Shown: positions 19,484 to 29,237, counted from the first letter of the stretch. The stretch: DNA of 34,755 nucleotides from Tieghemiomyces parasiticus (GCA_027575765.1 JANBPT010000458.1:1-34755), one strand, 5' to 3'. The notes: generated by a model from the letters alone, not told the origin. Program-made: numbers and translations.

Positions 19484-20299
19484 GGCGTTGGAGAGAAAGG
19501 GTGGAGGAGGAAGCCGTAAAGGGTGTGAAAGGAAGTGCAGAGCAGAGTAAATGAAGAATCCGCCGGAAAAAAGGGGGGTTCGGATCAGTAGAGAGCGGCG
19601 TTGACAAGGAAGTGTATTCGGGGCACGGGATCGGGGGAGCGGTCAAATAACATGCGAGCGGGGGGTAACAGTGTGGGGATGATAAGTGGCAACAGGCCAA
19701 AGCTCTTTGTGCCACGACGGCTGGGCATGATGATGAGTCGGGCCTGGGTCGGCCTGATGTGGGTCTGCGGCGCGAACCTTTTTTTTAAAAAAAAAGGCCA
19801 GGGCAGAAAAGTGACTGCTGAGTCACCAGGAAAGTGACCAGTATTGAACGGTCCATTTTGCTGATTCCAGTTTATGCGCCAGCCATGCTAACCTGAAAGA
19901 AAGGTAGCCAGCATATAGGCAATAGGTAGCGGCCATGTAGGAGGGATGGCGCGGGGCTACTGACGATGCGGCCCGTTCGTTCGTTAGCGACACAGATTGA
20001 TCCGGCCGTGGGACTCAACCATTAGCACGTCTCATCATTGTTTGCCTAAGGGCCTCTAAGGGCAAGGCTCCTGGTTGTGCTGACCGTCAATAGCGCATGT
20101 CAATGATGTCAACTGCACCTATCACGAACGCCTAGGTCAAGGAGTCGAGACGAACCCCGTTTGCCTGCGGGGCGGTTCGTATGTCACTACATATATGTGC
20201 CACTGTATCAAATCAAAACCGTTTAATTAAAAATGTAGGGAGGGCTGGGGTGTACCCAGAGACATAACCACCACCAGCCCTGGGGATAAGATGCGTGTT
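19484..20299. promoter_or_regulatory. AlaRS promoter region and uS9m 3' flank
   Basis: No gene is seen in these 816 bp. They hold a T8-A9 tract flanked by CC and GG (19777-19797), a perfect inverted repeat GTGACT-GCTG-AGTCAC (19811-19826) containing a Gcn4/AP-1-type TGAGTCA, and a 7-bp inverted repeat ACGAACC/GGTTCGT (20150-20156 and 20174-20180). The part nearest 20299 is the 3' untranslated region of uS9m. Confidence 0.5.
19811..19826. promoter_or_regulatory. bZIP-type palindrome upstream of AlaRS
   Basis: GTGACT and AGTCAC face each other across GCTG. The right half forms TGAGTCA (19819-19825), the Gcn4/AP-1 core, about 335 nt before the AlaRS ATG. Control of tRNA synthetase genes by Gcn4-type factors is known in yeast. 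Function here is inference. Confidence 0.4.
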
Positions 20300-21271
20300 C
20301 TAACGCTTGACCCAGGTGTACTTCTTGCGAGCCTTGGGCTGGCCAGTCTTCTTACGTTCGACCATACGCGGGTCGCGCTTGAGACCGTTGTCCGCCGCGA
20401 GGGTCTCTTTGAATTCCGGGGTGTGGCGGGCTAAGGCGCGGGCGATGGCCAGGGCGATGGCCTCCGACTGGCCGGTGGTACCGCTACCGCGGACCTTGCA
20501 CCACACGTTATATTGACCCAGTGACCGAGTCTTCTCGAACGGGTGGATGACGGCCTCACGAGGCACAGCGCCGACGAAGTAGTCCGCCAGCGATCGGCCG
20601 TTGATAATAATGTGCCCCTCTCCCTCGACGAGCCAGACCCGTGCCTGGGCCTCCTTGCGCCGGCCGAGTGCGTAGGTCCGGCCCTCGTCATCCAATTCGG
20701 CCTCCGGGATGGCAGCCACCGTCTTGTCCATGGAGCGGGCCATGAATGGACGGAGGTAGGTGCGTACCTCGGCGGGCTTCGGGTCCAAGCTGAGCAGCCA
20801 GTGGAGCCGCATCAGAAGGTTGTGGTATTGGCCTTCGCGCAACTTCAGATCGTACCGAATCCCGAGTTCCTTGCGGTCCAAGAACGGCTCGGTGAATTGC
20901 TTGTAGATCTCCTTTGGGGCATCCTTGACACTCAAGCCTTGCTGCTTAAGCTTGTCCAATTCGAACATGAGCCGCGTTGTCGCGTCGGTGTCGGAAAGTA
21001 CCGGGTGGTTGAGCGCGTGGATGTGGCGGTGGACTAGGGCGTTGACACCGACAAGTAGGTCGTTGTAGCCCACGTTGCCCGTAAAGTAGGTCGCCGAGAC
21101 GGGTCGTTCGCGGAGCTGGACCTTCCGGGTTTTAAGGCCGGAGTCGACGATCGAGAGCCGCGGGGTAGTGGTGCTAAGCGTGCGGACGGCCGGAGAGGCC
21201 AGGCGGAGAGCGAGATCCATGCCGGGGCGCCGCGCGCGGCCCAGGGCTGGGAGGGCGGCGGCCAGTAACAT
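20300..21271 (-). CDS. MRPS9: mitochondrial small-subunit ribosomal protein uS9m
   Basis: This 323-residue, intronless gene encodes a protein of the mitochondrial 30S head. The S9 core is at the C-terminus: GRRKEAQARVWLVEGEGHIIING, then RSLADYF, GQSEAIALAIARAL and the basic end RDPRMVERKKTGQPKARKKY. The terminal basic tail normally reaches the decoding P site. The first 35 residues are rich in Arg, Ala and Leu with no acidic residue until Asp19, a good mitochondrial presequence. The middle (about 40-200) is the extension typical of fungal and animal uS9m. ATG 21271 gives the longest form. Met18 is an alternative start. The gene is divergent from the F-box-like/ankyrin gene across 524 bp. Confidence 0.95.
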   Translation of the reverse strand: MLLAAALPALGRARRPGMDLALRLASPAVRTLSTTTPRLSIVDSGLKTRKVQLRERPVSATYFTGNVGYNDLLVGVNALVHRHIHALNHPVLSDTDATTRLMFELDKLKQQGLSVKDAPKEIYKQFTEPFLDRKELGIRYDLKLREGQYHNLLMRLHWLLSLDPKPAEVRTYLRPFMARSMDKTVAAIPEAELDDEGRTYALGRRKEAQARVWLVEGEGHIIINGRSLADYFVGAVPREAVIHPFEKTRSLGQYNVWCKVRGSGTTGQSEAIALAIARALARHTPEFKETLAADNGLKRDPRMVERKKTGQPKARKKYTWVKR

Positions 21272-21795
21272 GGTGAAGAGGGATGGGTAACGAAAAGGTG
21301 GTAAAAAGTATAGAGGCAGAAACCAGGAATGGAATGCGGTTAGATCAAGGCGCCGAGGGACGACGAACTACGCAGAATCCACACTGCAGAGGGAGGGGAT
21401 CCGGCCCTAGGGATGTGGCGGTGGGGCAGGATCTGTGCGTAGCAGAGGTTAGCAGCATCCGCCCGCTCCATCGCGAGAATCGCTGGCACTGGTTCCCTCC
21501 TCCTTTGTGTGTGCTCAGCCCGGTTGGTCAAGTGGGAACTGCCCAGGCCGGTACGGGAGACGCGGGCGGGAATACATACCACACACAACCGCTGCCGCTC
21601 TTGGTCTCGAAGACATTTCTGGCTGGGCTTATTTGGCGCTAGGTGGGTCGTGCGCGAACCAGTGTTTTTTTTTAGGGGGGACATTGCGCTGGGCACACTT
21701 CCCTCATTGTTCCTTGCAACCTTTATTCTGTTACCCGACCGCTTCGACCCTACATTTATTATTCATATGCCTCGGCCGGGTTCCCGCCGTTCGCC
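21272..21795. promoter_or_regulatory. shared promoter region of uS9m and F-box/ankyrin gene
   Basis: The 524-bp divergent intergenic region has no TATA box that I trust. A T9 tract lies at 21665-21673. No other gene is seen. Confidence 0.5.
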
Positions 21796-22692
21796 ATGGC
21801 CGCTCGCCCGGGATCGATCCGGCCTCACGCACCGCCACTACCCCAGAAACGAGATATGCTGACCACCTTACCGTACGAAGTCCTCTCACGTATCTTTATC
21901 CTGTCGCGCAATTCGCAATTCACCCTCATTAATATTCAGTGCCGGGCCGTCACGCTCGATACCCGTAACCGGTGCCGGTGGTTGCTGCAACGCAACCGGC
22001 AGGACGCCGGCCGGGCCCTCCGGAGCGCTCTGTGCTGGGGCTTTTGTGGTCTAGCCGAGGTGGAGCGTCTGGAAAGGATGTGGCTGCGTCACCAGGGCCT
22101 CACCACCTCCCAACTTCAGGTATCCTCGAACCCGTCCCGCCGGTCATCGGTGGGTAGTCCCGCCGCCAAGCGACGACGCCTGGCGCTGGCCGATTCGCCA
22201 CCGCCGGCCCCGGACGACCCGCTTCCGTCCGCCCCCCATCACGACTATACCACGACCCCTGGCCTGCACCCAGCACTTCGCGAGTTTTACGCCACCTGCC
22301 GGCTATCTCGGGCGCTGTTCCAGGTGACTGACCTGAACGACACGGCCCTCGCTTTCGTACTGACCATGCTCGACCGCGGCGTGTCGGCTGGCCAGCCCAA
22401 TGGGTTCCCGCTCGTCAAATCCTCCCAGCTCAATAACGTGGCCATGGTCCGCATCCTCCTCAACCATGGCGCGGACCCCAACTGCAAGGGCGGGATGGCA
22501 CTCAAATTGGCCGCTGGGAAGGGCCACTATGATGTGGTCCGGCTCTTGGTGAAGCAGGGCGGGGTCCCTGGTAACGAAGCCCTGCGGTTCGCGATTGCCA
22601 ACGGGCATTTCCGGGTGGCTAAGTTACTAATGAAGCACGGTGCCGTGCCCGACATGGAAACCCTGCGGATCATAAACCGCAACCAGCCGTAG
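21796..22692 (+). CDS. F-box-like protein with C-terminal ankyrin repeats
   Basis: This intronless gene encodes 298 residues from ATG 21796 (CGCCATGGCC, strong context). Residues about 21-60 (TLPYEVLSRIFILSRNSQ) look like an F-box, the Skp1-binding helix pair of SCF ubiquitin ligases. Residues about 115-150 are disordered with a likely nuclear localisation signal (AAKRRRLA). The last 95 residues contain ankyrin-type units: VRILLNHGADPNCKGG, then LKLAAGKGHYDVVRLLVKQG, and ALRFAIANGHFRVAKLLMKHGA. The likely role is a substrate adaptor with the ankyrin part binding the target, by family analogy. No partner is evident from the neighbours. The gene ends soon after the last repeat, which may cap it. 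Confidence 0.8.
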   Translation: MAARPGSIRPHAPPLPQKRDMLTTLPYEVLSRIFILSRNSQFTLINIQCRAVTLDTRNRCRWLLQRNRQDAGRALRSALCWGFCGLAEVERLERMWLRHQGLTTSQLQVSSNPSRRSSVGSPAAKRRRLALADSPPPAPDDPLPSAPHHDYTTTPGLHPALREFYATCRLSRALFQVTDLNDTALAFVLTMLDRGVSAGQPNGFPLVKSSQLNNVAMVRILLNHGADPNCKGGMALKLAAGKGHYDVVRLLVKQGGVPGNEALRFAIANGHFRVAKLLMKHGAVPDMETLRIINRNQP

Positions 22693-23508
22693 TGACCAGG
22701 TTTCGGAGATTGGGGGGAGGGTGACCATGTCGATTGTAATATTGTTTCTGTTTGATTTTTACGCGATCGTTCTCACAATAACCCATTATCTGACCCGTTA
22801 TAATGCATTTGCATCCTTTCATTGGCGCTCTATCGTGGCCGTCGAACGTTGACTGATCTATCGATGGACAATTAGGCGGAAGTATGAGAACAGAGCGTCA
22901 GCTGTCATTGACATGTAAAACATGGACAAGACGAGCAGGTGGGGCAGCAAAGACTACCAAGTCGAGTGAATGACAGCGGCAGGGGGACAGAGTGAAGACC
23001 CTAACCTGCTCGCGTGTAGTGAGAAAGCAAAGGCGGAGGACAGTCTCAGTCACGAACCGCCATTGGCCTCCAGCGGCCGCTGGTATTGTTTATGTGTTAT
23101 TTTTTTCTTCCCCTCACTCGTAACACTCGCCCTGCTCGCCAGCCGGTCGGCACACTCGGTATGGGGAGCACAAAGCTACCCAACCCACCGCCAAGTCTGC
23201 AACTTTTACTTGTTTCCATTCGGCCCATCCTGGTCCGTTCTCATTCCTGGCGCCTCGCCGTTAGGTTTCTCAGTGCCTTCCTCTTTTGCCAGGCCGCACC
23301 TGCGCCGCGCTCCGCTGGGTTCTCCCGCCCCTCAGCACCTCCTTTGGACTCCGCCCACTTTATTACCCTATCCTGCTCACACACTTCGCTCCAAAAGGTG
23401 TTTACCTCCAGCCGTCCGCCCTACCCTGCCCATCCTCCGCCGCATTCGGCCCAGTCGCTAAACCCCGTCCGGCGTGTCAGTTCCCCTCTGGTACGTTAGT
23501 CGCCCGCT
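22693..23508. other. intergenic and SepH kinase promoter region
   Basis: No gene is seen in these 816 bp. The first 300 bp are AT-rich. The last 400 bp are pyrimidine-rich and lead to the kinase ATG. Open frames at 22970-23499 are composition artefacts of this pyrimidine-rich leader. Confidence 0.5.
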
Positions 23509-26500
23509 ATGACCGTCGTGCAACAGTACCAACTGGGCGACTGCATCGGCAAGGGCGCCTTCGGGACCGTGTTCCGCGGTCTGAGCCTCGAGAGCGGCAA
23601 GGTGGTGGCCGTTAAGCAGATACCCCTGCGCAACGTGGCGGCCAGTACTCGTCCAGCTGAGCGGGACCGCCCGCCGGGCCGCCCACGGGCAGGGTCCGTC
23701 TCCACATTTGCCGCGCAAACCATCGACACCTGCCTGGCCGAGGTGGCCATCCTCAAGAAGCTACGCCATGACAACGTGGTGCGGTACCTTGGCTTTGTAC
23801 GGACAACCGACCACGTTTACCAGATCCTCGAATACTGCGAGAACGGGTCCCTGCGGTCTATCTACAAGCGGTTCGGCCGGTTCCCTGAACACCTCGTCGG
23901 AGTATACCTCGGTCAGATCCTGGCTGGCTTAGCCTACCTTCATGACCAAGGGGTAATCCACCGGGACATCAAGGGCGCCAATATTCTGTCCACCAAAACG
24001 GGCCAGATCAAACTCACCGACTTTGGCGTGTCGACCTTGGTCGGCGACGACGACGCCCACTCGGTTGGGTCACCTTACTGGATGGCCCCCGAGGTGGTTG
24101 AGCTCCACGGGGTTACTACCGCGGCCGACATTTGGAGCCTCGGGTGCACAGTACTAGAATTGCTACAGGGCGAACCACCCTACGGTCAACTGTCTACCAT
24201 GGCCGCTCTGTTCCGCATGGTCCAGGACCCACACCCGCCCTTCCCGACACCAACATCGCCGACGGTACAGCACTTTTTGCGGCAGTGTTTTCCTAAGGCC
24301 CCCCATCAGCGCGCCACGGCCCGCGAACTGCTAGACCACTCCTGGATCCGGCGGTGTACTCGCTCGGACAGCCGGTCCGACACCGTGCGCGAAGGGACCG
24401 CCAGTCATACATCGTTTCAGGAGGCCATACGGACCGTCCAACAGTGGAATGATGCTCTGAGCCGGCCAGTGACCACTCCTGCCTCGGCAGGGCCCGACCC
24501 ACTCGAAACCAACAAACACAATATCGCTCGTTACCGGTCGCCCGACTCCAAAGGTGACAGCTGGGACCATGATTTTGACGACCTGACCAATCTGACCCCC
24601 AGTAATCTGCGCCCCACCGATCGCGTCCTGGACCTGGCTCTGTCGCCGAGTTTTGCCTCCATGTCCGACCCGGCGGACTCCGTGACCGTCCCTACCACCT
24701 CCCCAACGTCCCGGGGGTCCAACCATTCTGCGGTCTGGCCCGCTTCTTTGGGCTCTGTGGGCCCCTTATCACCGACTGCCTCGATCCGGCCCGCTAGTCC
24801 CTCGTCGTTAGTGGCTCCAGGCCACCCGGCGACCAACCTCAGCCACACGTTTCGGGCCAACGCCCGGCCGCGTCCGCCCGACCCGCCTGCTCGCGACAAT
24901 TGGGACGCAGACTACGATATCCCCGAATCGGACCTCCGGAACCGACTTGACCTAGCCGAGTCCCGCCAGCCACTACGGCGGACGAACACCGGCCAGTCCT
25001 TTTCCAGCCAACACGACGGGTCCATGTCGTCGACTCTCTACCACGGTGACCACCATCAGCCGTCGTTCGCGGTCGCTGCGGCCGACGCCGCCTTCAACCA
25101 CCGCTCGTCCACCTTGGTTGTTGATCCACACCGACCTGCCTCCGCTAACGGCTCCTCCACCCGGTCTGCGTCGTCAGATAAATCGACAGACCCACTGGCC
25201 GCCTACGCACCTTTCATCTCACCAACCTCGTCTGGCCCGCCGACGGCGACCTCTATTTCCACCTCCGACGCTGTCACGTCTCTCGCCAATACGGGCCTCT
25301 CATTTCCGTCCGCTTCCTCCCGGGGCTTTTCCGGCGGGAGCCGTCCCCGAGCGGGCCGCCAGGTGAGTTTTAGCTTCTACACGGACGGTTCGGACGATCG
25401 GGCCCTTCGGACCACTGAAAGCCCTGCAGCACGTGACGGGGAAGTAGTCGTCCCGGACTCCCTCCTGTTAAGCAATCAGCGCCTAGACCAGGTGCGTCGG
25501 GAGCGGGCCCGTGCCCGCGCCCAATCCATGAGCGCCCTACCTCGCCCCACGCTGCGCCCGCCTGATCTGGGCATAAGCACCCCGGCCTGTGGCGCCTCAC
25601 CGTGCGACAGCGCTGTCGATGCTGTTGACCTAGCGGTGTCAGCGAACTCAGAAGCTGCTGGTGTGAGCCCCGCGCTGGAACAACTCGAAAAGACCATGGC
25701 AGCGCTCGGCGATCCCATTGGAACCCCAACTACCATCATACAGGGCAGCCATACGTTAGCCACCCTGGTTGCCCACAATCCGAATGCTCGCATCGCTTTC
25801 ACAGACGGTACGCATCTGCTCACACTACTCGGTCTCCTCGACCGGATCACTGACCCAGAAGCCCGTGGTGCCGTAGTGGGTCTCCTTAATCTCTTGGCCG
25901 ACAATCAACCGGCTGTTCACGCGCTGATATGCCAAAGCGGTGGAGTAGCGACCCTCCTCCGGGTCCTTGGTGATTCTACCCGGATGGGGAACGAGACAGC
26001 TGGGGACGCGACTGACATTACCCGCCGGGAACTACTTCTCGAGACGGCCTACTTCTGTAAACTGCTTTGCGTGGGGGAGGAGGCGGGCGAGGGCTCGCGC
26101 TCTGCATTCGCGGCAGCGGGAGGTCTCGCGGCAGTTGTCCACCTCCTCCGCACCGACGCCTTTTCCACTGACCAGTGCGAGTTGGTTTGGGTGACGATCG
26201 ATATCATGGCTGCGCTCGTCGATTCGGCAGACCCCGCCGCCCGAGATCTGACGGTGCGGACCCTCGTGTACCATGGCGTACTGGAACCCCTGGCCCACGC
26301 GTTTTACCGGTTCGCCGCCCTACAACGTGAGGCACATTACCTTCACAAGATGGCCGGACTCCTGTTGACGCTGGCCCGGACCACCAGCACCGGGGTCCCA
26401 CCGGCTGGGAGTCGGGATGACCCGGCCCGTACCGCCTGGTTAACCCCGGCGGTTGTGAAACGCGTGGTTAAGACCATGCGGGCCCTGCCCCCAGCCACTT

Positions 26501-27429
26501 TGCTCGCCATCCTGCGCGCGCTGGAGGCTCTCGGACCTGCCGCCCCGGTTCCAGACCGCCTTGCTGATACCAAACTGCTCGAGATTCTCACCACCTTTCT
26601 CCGTACTGACTTTGGGCGACTCACCTCGAAAATCGTCCACCTGGTCAGTATCCTACTCTTTCGGCTGTGTCACCTCGATGCCGACCGGCGCCACCGCGCC
26701 GTCCGGGCCGGAGCAGTGCCCATGTGGATCCAGATCGGCAGGGTTTCGCGGACCCTCCGACCCTATACCCTGCCATTGCTGTACGAACTGGCCCACGCGC
26801 CCGTGACTTCAGCAGGCGGGCCGGACCTACCGACGGACGGTGTGGCCCAGTTCCACGAGCTCCTCTGGGAACACGGCGCTTGGACTCTGTACGTTCAGCT
26901 GTTGACCGACCCCGAATGGGCGGTACCGGCGCTCGAGGCCCTGGTTGCGCTGGCCCAACTAGCCCCGATGCGGGCGGAGAATGCTCTGCTGGCCGACTGT
27001 AAGGGCGACGACGGGGTGTCCTCGGTTGTCAACCTGTGCACGCGGCTATGTCCCGACCACCCGGATTACGACCGGCTCGTCGCGGCCCTGCTCAAATTTG
27101 TACGGGTACCGTGGCGGGTCACTCGGAACCTCGCTTGCTACGTCTCTCTCACCCCCAAATCGTCGTCTCCCACCCAATTTCCTGACGCGCCCTTGCTCCC
27201 GCAGGTCCTGCTGGCGCGCGCCCATCAGGCCTCGTCCATCTCACAGATCAACCTGCTCAAATCGCTAAGGGTTCTGTTGGATCCGCGTCTTGCAGCCCCG
27301 TCGGCACCTCTTCTCGGCTGGGTCCACCGCGAGCTTGCTCAATTGAAGGCCCAGTCGTCAGCCATCATGGTGCAGACGAGTTGCCAGGGTCTGCTAGAAT
27401 GGCTGCGGACGGTATCTCCGACTTTGTAG
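23509..27429 (+). CDS. sepH: septation-initiation kinase, Cdc7/SepH-like
   Basis: This intronless gene encodes 1306 residues. The N-terminal kinase domain (about 8-285) opens YQLGDCIGKGAFGTVFRG, near-diagnostic of S. pombe Cdc7 and Aspergillus SepH. Key residues are Lys36, HRD Asp153 (VIHRDIKGANIL), DFG Asp171 and the STE-type segment GSPYWMAPEVVEL. A Ser/Pro-rich disordered region of about 400 residues follows. The final 550 residues are alpha-helical and hydrophobic with ARM/HEAT-like units (LLGLLDRITDPEARGAVVGL, LATLVAHNPNARI), as in this family. It would act at the spindle pole body, downstream of a Spg1/Tem1-type GTPase, to trigger septum formation (family knowledge). An insertion of about 25 residues lies between Lys36 and the alpha-C Glu78. 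ATG 23509 is the first in frame. Confidence 0.92.
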   Translation: MTVVQQYQLGDCIGKGAFGTVFRGLSLESGKVVAVKQIPLRNVAASTRPAERDRPPGRPRAGSVSTFAAQTIDTCLAEVAILKKLRHDNVVRYLGFVRTTDHVYQILEYCENGSLRSIYKRFGRFPEHLVGVYLGQILAGLAYLHDQGVIHRDIKGANILSTKTGQIKLTDFGVSTLVGDDDAHSVGSPYWMAPEVVELHGVTTAADIWSLGCTVLELLQGEPPYGQLSTMAALFRMVQDPHPPFPTPTSPTVQHFLRQCFPKAPHQRATARELLDHSWIRRCTRSDSRSDTVREGTASHTSFQEAIRTVQQWNDALSRPVTTPASAGPDPLETNKHNIARYRSPDSKGDSWDHDFDDLTNLTPSNLRPTDRVLDLALSPSFASMSDPADSVTVPTTSPTSRGSNHSAVWPASLGSVGPLSPTASIRPASPSSLVAPGHPATNLSHTFRANARPRPPDPPARDNWDADYDIPESDLRNRLDLAESRQPLRRTNTGQSFSSQHDGSMSSTLYHGDHHQPSFAVAAADAAFNHRSSTLVVDPHRPASANGSSTRSASSDKSTDPLAAYAPFISPTSSGPPTATSISTSDAVTSLANTGLSFPSASSRGFSGGSRPRAGRQVSFSFYTDGSDDRALRTTESPAARDGEVVVPDSLLLSNQRLDQVRRERARARAQSMSALPRPTLRPPDLGISTPACGASPCDSAVDAVDLAVSANSEAAGVSPALEQLEKTMAALGDPIGTPTTIIQGSHTLATLVAHNPNARIAFTDGTHLLTLLGLLDRITDPEARGAVVGLLNLLADNQPAVHALICQSGGVATLLRVLGDSTRMGNETAGDATDITRRELLLETAYFCKLLCVGEEAGEGSRSAFAAAGGLAAVVHLLRTDAFSTDQCELVWVTIDIMAALVDSADPAARDLTVRTLVYHGVLEPLAHAFYRFAALQREAHYLHKMAGLLLTLARTTSTGVPPAGSRDDPARTAWLTPAVVKRVVKTMRALPPATLLAILRALEALGPAAPVPDRLADTKLLEILTTFLRTDFGRLTSKIVHLVSILLFRLCHLDADRRHRAVRAGAVPMWIQIGRVSRTLRPYTLPLLYELAHAPVTSAGGPDLPTDGVAQFHELLWEHGAWTLYVQLLTDPEWAVPALEALVALAQLAPMRAENALLADCKGDDGVSSVVNLCTRLCPDHPDYDRLVAALLKFVRVPWRVTRNLACYVSLTPKSSSPTQFPDAPLLPQVLLARAHQASSISQINLLKSLRVLLDPRLAAPSAPLLGWVHRELAQLKAQSSAIMVQTSCQGLLEWLRTVSPTL

Positions 27430-28199
27430 GGGTGCTGTTACCAAGGGTATTCCATGATACTCATTTGAATACATTATTCTGTACACTAGCCTGGTTTCGG
27501 TTTCCATTGGAGACAAATGACGACATACTGGACAAGCGATATTTTGAAAAGCATTTTCCACGAAATTACAGGCATCTACTGCAGCTACGGTACCGCGTGC
27601 CGGAGGGTTGCCAACGGATTCGTTCTCCGCACTAACCAAGACCAGCTAATGGCTGAATGTGCGCCTTAATCCGCACCGTTGTCGGTAGAGGCTAATACCC
27701 AGTCATCACGTTTGCCCTCACTGACAACCAGCCATAGCTGTGCCAAGTGGGTGCCGCAGTCTTCTACCTGACACTGCCAACGCATGATCCATCCCACTGA
27801 CGCCCCGCCGCTCGATTACGTGATGCCGTGCATTGTATCCAGAGACAGAATGGGGAAGTTCAGGGTAGCTTTGTACCATATTCGGCGACTTGCCCACCGT
27901 AGCCTAACGCCCTCCGACACGCCCTCATCCCCCTACCCGCCCAACCCCCCTCCCTTACCTTCGTCATCCCCGTTCGTTATGTACCCCATAGAGTGCCACC
28001 GGTCTGGTCTTACATCGCAAGCCGAATTGTAACTTCGCCCTCTTTACCGGCTCAGCAGTCATTCCGTTCGTCTTCATCTCACGTAATTTGGTCACTACCA
28101 CTCGTATAGCACTTTCCTTTCCGAATCGTTCGCTCACTTGCTTCAGTCTCTCTGCATCATCCCCCACCACGCTAGCCCTTATTATACCCTCGAAGCCCT
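27430..28199. other. intergenic between SepH kinase and verprolin
   Basis: These 770 bp hold the 3' flank of the kinase and the promoter and leader of verprolin, which is pyrimidine-rich before the ATG. No gene, RNA or repeat is recognised. Confidence 0.5.
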
Positions 28200-29237
28200 A
28201 TGGCCGACCGTGGGGCCCTCCTCCAACAGATCCAGCAGGGCAAAAGGCTCAAGAAGGCTGTTACTAATGACCGTTCCGCGCCGGCTGTGTCCTCTAAGCC
28301 CAGCGGCGGGGGCGGAGCTGGCATGATGGGTATGGGTGCCCCACCCCCACTACGTAGCGGTGGCGGGAGTGGTATGGGCGCCGGTCGCCCCGCCGAGGCC
28401 CCTGCCGCTCCACAGGGTCCACAGCTCGGTAACATCTTCGCCGGTGGGATCCCTAAGCTGCGCAGCCGCGGCGGTGTCAACACCGGCCGGGTCAGTACTG
28501 ATGGACCACCCTCCGCACCACCGTCTTTCCGTGCCCCGCGGCCACCCACGGGCGCACCATCGCCGCCGCCGCCCCCGCCAGCGTCCGGGCCATCCTTTGG
28601 TAGCCTGGGCCGTAGCAACCGGTTTCCACCGCCCAGTACCGGTTCCCCCCTACCGCCCCCTCCTCCGCCGCCACCCGGTCCGCCAAACTCGGCCCCCGGG
28701 GGTGGTCGGCGCGCCCCACCGCCGCCGCCTAACCGTGGCCCTGGAGCGGCTTCCGCCAACCGGTTCGGGTCGCCACGGCCCCCGCCGGCGTCAGCCCTAC
28801 CTAATTTTCCACCCAAGGCCCCCAATGCCGGTGCGGGCCCTCCGCCGCCGCCGCCGCCACCGCCACCACCACCACCGCCGTCGGCACCCTCCGCAGCGGC
28901 TTCTTCGGCCACTGCTTCGTGGCGAACCTCGACCGCGCCGCGCCCGCCGGTGGCCACGCCGGCTCAGTTCATGACTCAGCGCAACAGCATGTCACCCCCA
29001 CGTAGTGCCCCGGCTGGCTCCTTCCGTCTTCCCGGTACGAACGGTCGCGCGAGCATCTTTGGCGCCCCGGCCCCGCCCCCTTCGGCTGGCACAGCCGACG
29101 TTCCAATCCAGGAAGGCCGCTGGACGTTCCACTCACCCGCCCATTTCCCTCCACCCCCGGGACCTACCGGCGGAATGGGTCCGAAGACATACATGAGCGG
29201 GCGGTCCACAGGGAGTTCGATACCCTTACGGTTCTAG
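28200..29237 (+). CDS. VRP1: verprolin/WIP-like actin regulator
   Basis: This 345-residue intronless gene encodes a very Pro- and Gly-rich protein. Its N-terminal WH2 actin-binding motif reads GALLQQIQQGKRLKKAVTND, with the second element LGNIFAGGIPKLRSRG at about residues 74-90. The centre holds many poly-Pro runs (profilin and SH3 ligands). The C-terminal EGRWTFHSPAHFPPPP, about residues 304-320, corresponds to the segment that binds the WASP/Las17 EVH1 domain. The protein would link actin monomers to WASP and Arp2/3 at endocytic patches and sites of polarised growth. S. cerevisiae Vrp1 is much longer (about 800), so this is a compact form similar in size to some WIP proteins. The ATG at 28200 directly precedes the WH2 motif, as in the family. 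Confidence 0.92.
   Translation: MADRGALLQQIQQGKRLKKAVTNDRSAPAVSSKPSGGGGAGMMGMGAPPPLRSGGGSGMGAGRPAEAPAAPQGPQLGNIFAGGIPKLRSRGGVNTGRVSTDGPPSAPPSFRAPRPPTGAPSPPPPPPASGPSFGSLGRSNRFPPPSTGSPLPPPPPPPPGPPNSAPGGGRRAPPPPPNRGPGAASANRFGSPRPPPASALPNFPPKAPNAGAGPPPPPPPPPPPPPPSAPSAAASSATASWRTSTAPRPPVATPAQFMTQRNSMSPPRSAPAGSFRLPGTNGRASIFGAPAPPPSAGTADVPIQEGRWTFHSPAHFPPPPGPTGGMGPKTYMSGRSTGSSIPLRF

Noticed and set aside
20130..20180. GGGTTCGTCTC-like tRNA B box on the minus strand
   Set aside because: The surrounding sequence cannot form acceptor or anticodon stems. It is explained by the local inverted repeat.
28172..28957. 261-codon minus-strand frame, Gly/Ala/Pro-rich, opposite verprolin
   Set aside because: It is the complement of the proline codons (CCN to NGG glycine-like codons) of verprolin and has no domain. 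The plus-strand protein has clear family motifs.
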